DNA of 64,000 bases from Acutalibacter muris. Lineage in GTDB: Bacteria; Bacillota; Clostridia; Oscillospirales; Acutalibacteraceae. Shown here in pieces: positions 54,723 to 62,859 of the stretch. The number at the start of each line of letters is the position of its first letter. The stretch's first letter is position 1. The notes under the pieces are model-generated. The model did no database searches, was not told the origin of the DNA, and saw nothing but the letters and a program-made list of their open reading frames with translations. The position numbers and the translations under genes were made by a program. The stretch lies in the NCBI RefSeq assembly GCF_002201475.1, contig NZ_CP021422.1:1302001-1366000 (forward strand). Direction: 5' to 3'.

Positions 54723-55097
54723 TCAGTTTTCCTCCCTGTTTGGTATTTCAATGTTATGATTTGTTATAAACTCGCCTATGGCTTGCTGCATGATTTGAGA
54801 AAATTTGACTTCTTGCTGGGCCGCATACAGCGCCAACGCCTCGTGAATGGCTGGAGAAGTTCGAACGGTGTAATTCCCGGTGAAAGCCTGGGCGGGTTTC
54901 TTCCCCTCACTCTCACAGGCGGCAATATAATCATCTACCGCCCGATGAAATTCCCCTTTAATTCCCTCTATGGTCTTAGAAGTAAAGGAAGGAATCTGGC
55001 TCATTCCCAGGACCCGCCCGGTCAAACAGTCCTTGATATTGAAATAGGACACAAGACAGGTGTATTTTTTGTATTGCAGTGTGTTTCCTGCTTGCAT
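54723..55097 (-). CDS. HicB-family protein (antitoxin-like), no HicA seen
   Basis: The 124-residue protein has the HicB-like N-terminal fold (YTCLVSYFNIKDCLTGRVLG, FHRAVDDYIAACESEGKKPA) and an RHH-like C-terminus (GNYTVRTSPAIHEALALYAA). HicB proteins neutralise HicA mRNA interferases. No HicA-like ORF lies on either side. I chose ATG 55097, nine bases after AAAGGAG; ATG 55106 is directly on that site. Confidence 0.75.
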   Translation of the reverse strand: MQAGNTLQYKKYTCLVSYFNIKDCLTGRVLGMSQIPSFTSKTIEGIKGEFHRAVDDYIAACESEGKKPAQAFTGNYTVRTSPAIHEALALYAAQQEVKFSQIMQQAIGEFITNHNIEIPNREEN

Positions 55098-55185
55098 ATC
55101 GGCCATCTCCTTTCTGTTCTGACCATAGTATAACACACTTTAACACAAATTGCAACCTTATTAAGGTTCGTTTTCTAAATTCTTT

Positions 55186-57213
55186 TTAACTCCACTTTCC
55201 CTCTCTCGGGTTGGTGGAGAGCATCCGGTACAGCTTGGTGTCTGTAGGTACGGTGCTGATAAAGGGAATCATGGCCCCGCCGATCTTCATGAGGCCGTGC
55301 CCTGGCTGGGTGTTGGTGAAGTAGGTCCGTTGGTTCTCGGTGATCTTGTAAAGCTCGGAAAGCCGCTGGGCGTTGGAGGGGGACTGGTTCAGCATGACCA
55401 CAAAATCCGTGTTGGAGAGCATCGCCCGCCCGGATTCGCTGTCCAGCACTTCCTCACAGTTCTGGGTCGCGCCGGTGCAGTAGCCGTTATATTTGCGGAT
55501 ACGCCGCCAGAGGTTGGAGAAGAATTTGCCGGTGTCCTCGTCCTGGAACAGGAGGGCGAACTCGTCCGCATAGACGAAAGTAATTTTCCCGGCCTTGTAG
55601 TTCCGCATGACCCGGCCCAGCAGGTGGTCCAGGGTGATGAGCGTCCCTATGGGTTTCATCTGGTCCCGCAGGCCGCTAAGAGAGTAACAAATCAGGCTGT
55701 TGCCGGTGTCGATGTTGGTGGGCTTGGAGAAGGTATTGAGCGCGCCGTCCACAAACCGCTCCAGGGAGAGGGCCAGTTCCTCGGCCCGGGGATTGCTCAT
55801 TTTCTGGAGCGCCGCCCGGAAATCACCCAGCAGCGGCGGCAGATACCGGCCCTTGGACTTGATGTAGTCCTTATACACGGCACGGACTGCCCGATCAATG
55901 AGAGATTTTGTCTGCGCGTCCAGCCCACCCCCCTCGCTGACCTTCTCACAGAAGGTGGTGATAAACTCGGTCTTGTAGGCCAGAGGGTTCCGCTCGCCCA
56001 AGTCAATTTCCAGGTCAAAGGGGTTGATACTATCCTGCCCCACATGGTAGACCTCGCCGCCCAGCTCCGTAACGACCTTTCCGTACTCCTGCTCCGGGTC
56101 CAGAAGCAGAAAATCGGCCTTGTCCGGGGGATATTTCAGCCGGAGAGAAACCAGCTCATTTTTGCAGAAAAAGGACTTGCCGCCGCCCGTCATTCCCAGC
56201 ACAAAGCCGTTGCCGGAGGACTTTGCCAGCCGGTCTACGACTACCAGATTCCTTGTGACAGCGTTCTGCCCATACAGTACCCCGGTGGGGTCACAAATCT
56301 CCTGGGCCGAAAATGGCACGAAAGCCGCCAGGGTCTCGGTGGTCAGGCTCCTGTCCATGGAGATACGGTCCAGGCCATAGGGCAGGGCGGTGTTGAGAGC
56401 GTCAAGCTGCTGCTCGGTGCAGATATTGAACTCGCAGTTCTTGCCCCTGGTGACGTTGCGGATAAGCTCGGTGTCGGAATCTAACTGTTCCAGGGAATCC
56501 GCCATATGCGCTATGGTGACGGTCGCCACCACCATCCCCAAGTCCTTCTGTATGATGTCGTTAAGGCTGTCCGTGATAGCGTCCCGGTCCTTACGGAAGT
56601 TGTACGGCTCCGGGGACGCAACCTGCATCCGCTGGAGCTGCTTCTGTTGAAAGCGCATGGAGTTTGCTTCCAAGGAATCCAGCTTCTTGGTGTAGTATTT
56701 CACGGCTTCCTCGGTGTGTACGGGCATGAAGTTGACGGAGAGAATCATCTCCGTATCAAGATTTATCAGCTCCTCGACCGTATCATCGTGAATCCAACTT
56801 GCGTACTCGGTCATAGCCAGTACCCGCACATAGCGGCTTCCAATTTTGAAGTAGTCCGGGGCGGGGAGGAAGCTCATGGGGGCAAGACCGTCTGACAGCT
56901 TATCGCTTGCCACGGCAAAGTGAAGCCGCCCGCTCGCTTCATCCGTCAAACGAAACAGCCTGTCTTGAATGCGGCAGAACGTGTCCTCAAGGCAGAGGTA
57001 AAGCACGTCACCCTCCCGTGTCGGCATATCCCATAAGGGGATTCCCTGCGACACGCATAGGCAGAGCTTTAACATTAGCCAGCTCTTGCCGATTTTCTGT
57101 GCGCCGCAGAACAGGGTTAAGCCCGTGGGTATCAGACCGTCCACCACAAAAGACGGCTTTTCAAGCGGCTCATAGATGAGCGTGTCTGCGCCCACTGTCT
57201 GAAGCTTCTGCAT
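55186..57213 (-). pseudogene. Fusion ORF: RepA-type ATPase start joined to VirB4 conjugation ATPase
   Basis: Residues 1 to about 110 match a RepA-like ATPase with its Walker A (FCGAQKIGKSWLMLKL) and LYLCLEDTFCRIQDRL. From about residue 111 it becomes a VirB4-type ATPase of the type IV secretion system: APDYFKIGSRYVRVLAMTEY, Walker A LGMTGGGKSFFCKNE (about 339-353), Walker B ITFVYADEFALLFQDE and the NCEEVL motif. Its N-terminal membrane-associated part is lost at the join (near 56883), which is in frame. Marked as a pseudogene because both parents are incomplete, though a 675-residue protein could be made. Confidence 0.8.
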
Positions 57214-57360
57214 GGGATTCCTCCTTTCGGGCGGTGTCTTTGGTTTTGTTACGCATAGGCGTTGACCTCCTTAAAATAAATTTACTCCCACGAAAAGAAG
57301 TGAGAGTATGTAATGCCGCCAATCCCACGCAAAACGGATTTCTTTTTCGGATGGTGGCGG

Positions 57361-57834
57361 TCACGGTTGGAGATACTTCCTCATTTCCGCCTTGACTTTC
57401 TCCCTTGCAACCGAAACGGACTTCTGGACAGCGGAAGCGGTGCAATGCTCCATCTCTGCGATTTGGTAGAAGTTGAAATCATACTCGTAATAGAGCAGGA
57501 AACGCCGCCTTTGTATCTCTGGCAGTCGGGCAACCGCTTTGTAAAACACTTCATTCCGTTCTTTTTCAATCATTCTTTCATCAAGCGTTTTAGGCACTCT
57601 TAACGCACGTCTGTAAAGCGTTTCGTCCCACACCTCGTTAAACTCCCTGTGCCGCTGATTCCATTGCTGAAGGTTTCTGTTCCTGCGCTCCATCTGACGA
57701 AATTCAATGAATAGCTGTTCTGACACTTCTAGTTCTTGGTGTTCGCCCTGCTCGTCCTTAAAGCTGATAAAATACCTTTTGCCGCTTTCCGTGGATTCCT
57801 CCCGAAGCGTGTAAGTCTTTGCCCCGTATGCCAT
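57361..57834 (-). CDS. Sigma-70 region-4-type regulator 1
   Basis: The 157-residue protein has a basic N-terminal half and a C-terminal sigma region 4-like helix-turn-helix (ARLPEIQRRRFLLYYEYDFN, then YQIAEMEHCTASAVQKSVSVA). Such sigma-like proteins are common in integrative elements of Firmicutes and may activate their transfer genes. It is the last of three in a row, upstream of the VirB4 fusion. AAAGGAAATGG-type site precedes the start. Confidence 0.8.
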   Translation of the reverse strand: MAYGAKTYTLREESTESGKRYFISFKDEQGEHQELEVSEQLFIEFRQMERRNRNLQQWNQRHREFNEVWDETLYRRALRVPKTLDERMIEKERNEVFYKAVARLPEIQRRRFLLYYEYDFNFYQIAEMEHCTASAVQKSVSVAREKVKAEMRKYLQP

Positions 57835-57917
57835 TTCCTTTCCTCCTGCTAAAAAGTAGGAGAGAGTTTTTCTCTCCCCACCCGATAGCCCATAGGAAAG
57901 CAGGATGTATTAGACGC

Positions 57918-58343
57918 TTATAAAATTTTCCGCAGCTTCTTCCGCAGATGGTTGAGCCTTGCATAAATAGCCCCTGCCGTTAAATGCACAAGCGGGGCAA
58001 TCTCCTTTGTGGAATAGCCCTGCATTTTCAGCAGGACGATTTGTAAGGTGCGCCTGTCCACCGTGATTAAGGCAAGGTACAGGTTTTCGTTCTCAATCTC
58101 GTCCAGTAAATCAGCAACAGACTTTACCTCTGCCTGCTTCTCCCTGTCCGCCATGCCCTCAAGGTATTCGCCGAAGTCGCTCGCCCATCGGTAAAACCGC
58201 CTGTTGGAATTAAAATCTGCCCTGTCGTCTGTGCGGATTTGCTCAATGGTTTCTTCATCAACGCCGCACTCACGCAGAACCTTTTCCTCGGCTTCTTTCC
58301 AGATGCGCCATTTCCTGTCCTCCCGTCCAAGGTTGTATGCCAT
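57918..58343 (-). CDS. Sigma-70 region-4-type regulator 2
   Basis: The 141-residue protein has a helix-turn-helix in its C-terminus (VDRRTLQIVLLKMQGYSTKE, then IAPLVHLTAGAIYARLNHLRKK). The N-terminal part is charged and without a named domain. The start at 58343 follows GGAGGAAATAAGG; the longer frame upstream lacks a site. It lies between two other sigma-like genes in the same direction. Confidence 0.75.
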   Translation of the reverse strand: MAYNLGREDRKWRIWKEAEEKVLRECGVDEETIEQIRTDDRADFNSNRRFYRWASDFGEYLEGMADREKQAEVKSVADLLDEIENENLYLALITVDRRTLQIVLLKMQGYSTKEIAPLVHLTAGAIYARLNHLRKKLRKIL

Positions 58344-58429
58344 CCTTATTTCCTCCAATCTGAATTGATTGAGAGGGCAGACAAAAGCCCCCTCATTTTC
58401 CCAAAGGAAAAACAAGGGGGCTGAACGCC

Positions 58430-58945
58430 TTAAATTTTGTTTTCCATTATCTTTCTCAGCTTCGCAAGGATTTTGGATTTGCGCTTATTCACAACGCTCT
58501 GTGTAACGCCTAACCGTAACCCGACTTCCCTCTCGGAAAGTTCCTCAAAGAAGATTGCTTTTATCAACGTCTGTTCACTGTCCGACAACAAAAGCAAGGC
58601 GGCTTTCAGCCTGTCCACCATCACCGCACGGACAACGGTTTCCGCAACGTCCACCACTTCATCAACAACGAAGTCAATCACATTTCCCTCACTGTCCGTA
58701 AATCCCTCCAATGACAGCAGCTTGTGGTTCGTGTCCAGCTTTTGCAGATAACGCCACCGTTCTTTATCTCGATAGAAATCTGCATACTGTTCCCGAACGA
58801 CTTCAAGCAGACAGCCCTGCACTGGGATAAACAGCTTGTCCATGTATCTCTGGTCGGATTCCCTGCGGCGGCAGAAATCCCGATAGGACAACTCCACATA
58901 GACATTGTTTTCTTTGATATATACTTTTCTTGGTGCATACTTCAC
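58430..58945 (-). CDS. Sigma-70 family regulator 3
   Basis: The 171-residue protein (from GTG 58945, after GGGAGGT) has a sigma region 4-like C-terminus (LLLSDSEQTLIKAIFFEELS, then EREVGLRLGVTQSVVNKRKS). The N-terminal part (YRDFCRRRESDQRYMDKLFI) is as in transposon-borne sigma factors. It is the first of the trio. The upstream frame before the GTG is not protein-like. Confidence 0.78.
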   Translation of the reverse strand: MKYAPRKVYIKENNVYVELSYRDFCRRRESDQRYMDKLFIPVQGCLLEVVREQYADFYRDKERWRYLQKLDTNHKLLSLEGFTDSEGNVIDFVVDEVVDVAETVVRAVMVDRLKAALLLLSDSEQTLIKAIFFEELSEREVGLRLGVTQSVVNKRKSKILAKLRKIMENKI

Positions 58946-59435
58946 CGTAAGTACCTCCCATCTGAATTTTTGAAATGCTGAAATCCAGATGGAGAGAGGC
59001 GGGGAGCGACAGCCAACAGCAGAAACAGCCCTGCGGCATAATCTGATAAAAAACGACAAAAGAAAAACCGCAAAGGCTCTGTGACCTCTACGGTTATAAG
59101 TGATACTAATTCTATTAAGCAGAGATTCTACTTCTGGTTTCATGGTGAGAAGTAGCGTTGCATGGACAGGGATTTTTTTAACTGGCTTCCTGCCATTCCC
59201 CGATATGCTATGTATAAATCAAATCTGCGTTGCATGAGCAGATAGGTTACTGCCCGAAAAAAGAACATTAAAACGCCCTCCAAACTTTAAAAACAGGTCT
59301 GGAGAGTGTCTGTTAAGTCTTTTCGGGCATAGCAATATCGCCCACCGAACCTCGTTTTTTTTATTTGGTGGGCGTTTGCCTTAAAACCTTATGGAATAAA
59401 ATAGAGCCAATGAATTGTGATTTTATTTCACAAAT
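58946..59435. other. 490-bp leader region with stacked hairpins before the sigma trio
   Basis: No gene seen. On the minus strand there are two stem structures: a GC stem at 59339-59346 with 59367-59374 containing an A/T-rich loop, then 59252-59260 with 59320-59328 enclosing a smaller CTCCAGAC/GTTTGGAG stem and U-rich stretches. The terminator of the KTR gene (59403-59446) precedes. The stack resembles attenuators used in transposon regulatory leaders, but no leader peptide was identified. Confidence 0.45.
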
Positions 59436-59446
59436 TCATCGGCTCT
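59403..59446 (-). terminator. Terminator at the KTR gene stop
   Basis: A long stem (AGAGCC-ATGAATTGTGA with its partner, two mismatches) overlaps the KTR stop codon and is followed on the minus strand by ATTTTATT. Confidence 0.75.
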
Positions 59447-59624
59447 GCGTCTGTGCGTCTGGCTCTGTGATAACTGTTATTTGTAAATTCCTTGCTTCAA
59501 TTAGTGTTTCCTGCTTACACTTCGGACAGTAAAGCGGAAAATTTTTTAGTTCCGTATCTGTCCTTATCTGTAGTCTTGTCTTATTTCCACAGATAGGACA
59601 GCGTATCCATTCTGTCTTACACAT
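59436..59624 (-). CDS. Cysteine-rich KTR-domain protein
   Basis: The 62-residue protein (CPICGNKTRLQIRTDTELKN, then FPLYCPKCKQETLIEA) has two CxxC pairs around a KTR motif and is typical of proteins carried by Tn916-like and related elements. Probably zinc-binding; function unknown. It follows the CPBP gene by 9 bp. Confidence 0.8.
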   Translation of the reverse strand: MCKTEWIRCPICGNKTRLQIRTDTELKNFPLYCPKCKQETLIEARNLQITVITEPDAQTQSR

Positions 59625-59633
59625 AAAATCACC

Positions 59634-60551
59634 TCAACTATTCATCTTATGATTGGGCAACTTAAATAAGAGTAGAATTGCACCTATCAATAGCACACTC
59701 ATACCAATAACTCCAGATGGGTTTGGCCCAAGCAAAACGCTTTGTGTAGACAATGATATAAAAATCGGCGTTTCACCAATAATATTTACTGCTCCATGAA
59801 TTATGGCTGCATACATGCAGTTGTTAGTTTTTAACGTTACAAAAGACATATATATACCAATTGTCATGCAGAATAATATCATCATAGCAATACCGCTGTA
59901 CGGTGCGCCTGCATAATCCAAACCATAATTCATTCCAGAATATATAAGCGGTGCATGAGCTATTCCCCATAACGCTCCGATTAATAGCACTGCCTGTCTG
60001 ATAGTCATTTTTTTGCAAAGAAGCGGCAATAAATATCCCTGCCACCCTATATCCTCACCTAATGCAATAAACCAAGACGGAACACAAAATGCTGAAATAG
60101 TACAAACTACCATTCCTATGATTAACAAGGAAGGTACTGTAAAGTTAATTTCCGATGGCACACCAAAACTGCCAAAAGTTTGGATTATGTAATTTCCGCT
60201 GTAATCTAAATCATTGGGGAATATTAAATAAAATAAAACAGCTCCCACAAAAACTAAAACAGTAGGCACAAACATAGCAACCAAAGCATTTTTTTTGCTT
60301 TTCCACACTTTGATGTTATATGCTATGGCAGACTTATCGCATGTGATTTTCCTTGTGAAAAATACTGATAAAGCTGGAGTTCCCATAAAAATAACGGGAA
60401 AGCCCAAAAAAGAATAAATAGCATTACCCGCACTATCAGGTAAAAGAATCGCAATCAGCCACAAGCCATAATACACACAAAAAACGATTGCTAAATAAAC
60501 AAAAATTCTTTTGGTTTCAATTTGATGAAAATTAAATCTATCTCTTTTCAT
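59634..60551 (-). CDS. CPBP-family intramembrane protease homologue
   Basis: The 305-residue membrane protein has eight or so helices. The family motifs are LGEDIGWQGYLLP (normally EExxxR, here E-D-x3-Q), LWGIAHAPLI and IIHGAVNI. The last two keep the metal-ligand His and the H-x3-N. CPBP proteins include CAAX proteases and bacteriocin self-immunity proteins. With Asp and Gln in place of Glu and Arg, activity is uncertain. The IS630 copy 2 lies 1 bp upstream of its start, separating it from the TetR gene. Confidence 0.82.
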   Translation of the reverse strand: MKRDRFNFHQIETKRIFVYLAIVFCVYYGLWLIAILLPDSAGNAIYSFLGFPVIFMGTPALSVFFTRKITCDKSAIAYNIKVWKSKKNALVAMFVPTVLVFVGAVLFYLIFPNDLDYSGNYIIQTFGSFGVPSEINFTVPSLLIIGMVVCTISAFCVPSWFIALGEDIGWQGYLLPLLCKKMTIRQAVLLIGALWGIAHAPLIYSGMNYGLDYAGAPYSGIAMMILFCMTIGIYMSFVTLKTNNCMYAAIIHGAVNIIGETPIFISLSTQSVLLGPNPSGVIGMSVLLIGAILLLFKLPNHKMNS

Positions 60552-60552
60552 A

Positions 60553-61651
60553 TTATTCCTGAAAAACGACCTAGAAAAAAGCAGTAGAAAGTGGTAAAAT
60601 AGAGAGTATGGAATACATAGATTTACGAAAACTGAAAAGTGGAGAACTCAAGCAGATACGCCGGCAGGTCGTACGCCTCAAAAAGATGGGGAAAACCGGG
60701 AAAGAAATAGAGGAATTAACCGGAGTACGGCAGAGTCGCGCCAGCGAAATATGGACGGCATATAAGCGAGAGGGAGACAAAGCGCTGGAACCGAAGAAAC
60801 ACGGATTCCAGAAGGGGACGCATCTGCTTCTGACACCGGAGGAGCAGGCGGAAATACGGGAAACGATTGTTACCCGCCGCCCAGAGGAATTCGGCATTCC
60901 TGGGAGTCTGTGGACGCTGAAGAAAGTGTGTGCATACGTCTGGAAAAGGTATCGGAAAAAGATCTCGGACGGCAGTGTGTCGGATTATATGCGGCGCTGG
61001 GGCTTGACGTGCCAGCGTCCGGTCAAGCGTGCCCGGAAACAGAATCCTTCCCGTATCTAAAGGTGGCGGGAGGAAGAATATCCGGCCATCGACCAGCGGG
61101 CCAAGGCAGAAAATGCCGTGATTTACTGGGGAGACGAGACTGGAATCGACAACTGCTCGAACTGTGAGCGCGGGTTTGCACCCAAAGGACAGCCTCCTGT
61201 TCTGTCGGTGGAAACGAAAAGAGAGAGGCTGAATATGCTTTCCGCCCTGAGCAGGCAGGGGGACGTTCGCTTTATGATGTACGAGGATTCCATGAACCAG
61301 CAGCGCCTGATCCAATTTATGGACCGGTTGATTCGGACCTCCAACCAAAAGGTTTTCCTGATTTTGGACAACTTAAAGGTGCACCACGGGAAGAAAGCCG
61401 CAGCCTGGCTGGACAAGCATCGGGATAAAATCGAGCTGTTCTTTCTGCCGCCCTATGCTCCCGAGAGCAATCCGGACGAATATCTCAATCACGCGCTGAA
61501 ACTTTCGGTCCATTCTGGCGACTTACCTCGGACCATATACGATATCCGCCATAAAACTACTTCCTTCATGCGAACATTACAACATTCTCCTGATAAGGTC
61601 TCCGCTTTCTTTCAACATAATCAGATTTCCTATATTCTTGTTCGGGGGTAA
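60553..61651 (+). mobile_element. IS630-family element, copy 2 (1099 bp)
   Basis: Same ends and length as the copy at 42069-43167, flanked by TA at both ends (60551-60552 and 61652-61653). I found one difference between them, a silent A/G change (42927 versus 61411). It lies between a TetR gene and a CPBP protease gene that face the same way, with the IS in opposite orientation, and so breaks what was probably one operon. Confidence 0.92.
60608..61651 (+). pseudogene. IS630 transposase with the same in-frame stop as copy 1
   Basis: The frame is identical to copy 1, including the TAA (61058-61060) between the helix-turn-helix half and the DDE half. The catalytic half could restart at ATG 61118. 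The final stop lies in the terminal repeat. Confidence 0.8.
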
Positions 61652-61667
61652 TATATTTCTCCCTTGT

Positions 61668-62237
61668 TCATCTTTTTGCCTGTGATAAAAAAGCACTGGC
61701 GGTTTGCTTCACCATCGCTGCTACTTCTTCTTTTGAAGATGTTATAATTCCAGAAGCGATAAATGAAGCAAGCCCATGCGTATAAATCATTGTATTTTGA
61801 AAGAAATAGCAGACATTTTCTTTTGATATTTTCAAATAATCTGCAACTTGTTCAACAATAGCCGCATTTTCATCAGCGTTAACCAAAACGTCAAATCTAC
61901 CTGTTTGAAGTCCGCACTCTCCACTCATATAAAGATATTTGAAAAGATTTGGCTCATCAAATGCAAGATTTATGTATGCCATTCCAATACCCGCAAAGGC
62001 TTCCACCCCGTTTTGAGTGCGAGACCGCATTTTTTCATTGGCATATTTCAAAGCATAACTAGCCAAAGCCTTACGAAGTCCGTCCATATTTTCAAAGTGC
62101 CATACTAAGGGCTGTGTAGAACAACCAATTTCTTTTGATAATGTCTTGATATTGATAGCTGCGTACCCATCACGAATAAGCATTTTCAATGCTGCCTCCA
62201 AAATGACCTCCTTTGAAATTTGCGTTTTCCTTGCCAT
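61668..62237 (-). CDS. TetR/AcrR-family regulator 2
   Basis: The 189-residue protein has an N-terminal helix-turn-helix (ISKEVILEAALKMLIRDGYA, then INIKTLSKEIGCSTQPLVWHF) and a C-terminal ligand domain. Start ATG 62237 follows GAGGTGAT. It is preceded by a strong promoter. It probably controlled the CPBP-KTR genes before IS630 copy 2 inserted; distinct from the TetR protein at 37733. Confidence 0.85.
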   Translation of the reverse strand: MARKTQISKEVILEAALKMLIRDGYAAINIKTLSKEIGCSTQPLVWHFENMDGLRKALASYALKYANEKMRSRTQNGVEAFAGIGMAYINLAFDEPNLFKYLYMSGECGLQTGRFDVLVNADENAAIVEQVADYLKISKENVCYFFQNTMIYTHGLASFIASGIITSSKEEVAAMVKQTASAFLSQAKR

Positions 62238-62284
62238 ATTATCACCTCTAATTCCCATAATCTCGTTTATATAATTGAATTTAT

Positions 62285-62311
62285 ATTATAGCTAAATCCA
62301 ATGTTTGTCAA
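62285..62311 (-). promoter_or_regulatory. Promoter of the second TetR gene
   Basis: On the minus strand it reads TTGACA, a 15-bp spacer, then TATAAT, about 48 bp before the start codon. The spacer is shorter than the optimal 17 bp. Confidence 0.6.
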
Positions 62312-62484
62312 CCCATCTAGATAAAAGTTTACAAATTTTATTGACACAAAATTACCGTCCGAAAAATAGTAGGTAATACTTTTCTCTGCTATATCGCCTT
62401 TATCCCCAACAATTTTAAGACAAAAGATAAAGAGGGTAGGATTATTTAACCTTACCTCCAATTTTGGCTTGCTATGCGTTTCAC

Positions 62485-62859
62485 TTATATGTATATGATT
62501 TCCCTCTCTATAACCTCCCTCGCATACGCCCTTATGTTATTGAGCCGTCCCGTCCATTCTAAGGCGTTTTCTTCCTTTAGGCGTTCCGTTATGCCCTGTG
62601 CCTGTTTCATGCCCTCTATGAGCCGTTCAAAGCGTTCCTGCGCCTGCCTGTCAATGTCGGCAAGATAAGCGTTGAGCCTGCCGCTTGTGAGAAGATTGGT
62701 ATATGTAACTTTGCGGTACTGCTTCAGATAGTCCAGATGCCGCTGTCCCCATGTGCCTATCGGCTGTTTTTCTTCGGCGGGTAAAGCTATACATGGGATT
62801 AAATAGTCACCTTGCCTTTCGTATTTGCCGCCCAATTCCTCAAAAATCGTCTTTGCCAT
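62485..62859 (-). CDS. TnpV-family transposon-encoded protein 2
   Basis: The 124-residue protein (AEEKQPIGTWGQRHLDYLKQ, GRLNAYLADIDRQAQERFER) is a TnpV protein about half identical to the one at 52993. GGAGG precedes the start. It overlaps the truncated helicase ORF by 20 bp, a result of the deletion that cut the helicase. Confidence 0.82.
   Translation of the reverse strand: MAKTIFEELGGKYERQGDYLIPCIALPAEEKQPIGTWGQRHLDYLKQYRKVTYTNLLTSGRLNAYLADIDRQAQERFERLIEGMKQAQGITERLKEENALEWTGRLNNIRAYAREVIEREIIYI

Noticed and set aside
54723..55097. Complete HicAB toxin-antitoxin system
   Set aside because: No HicA-like ORF lies on either side of the HicB-like gene, including short ORFs I could read, so only the antitoxin-like gene is reported.
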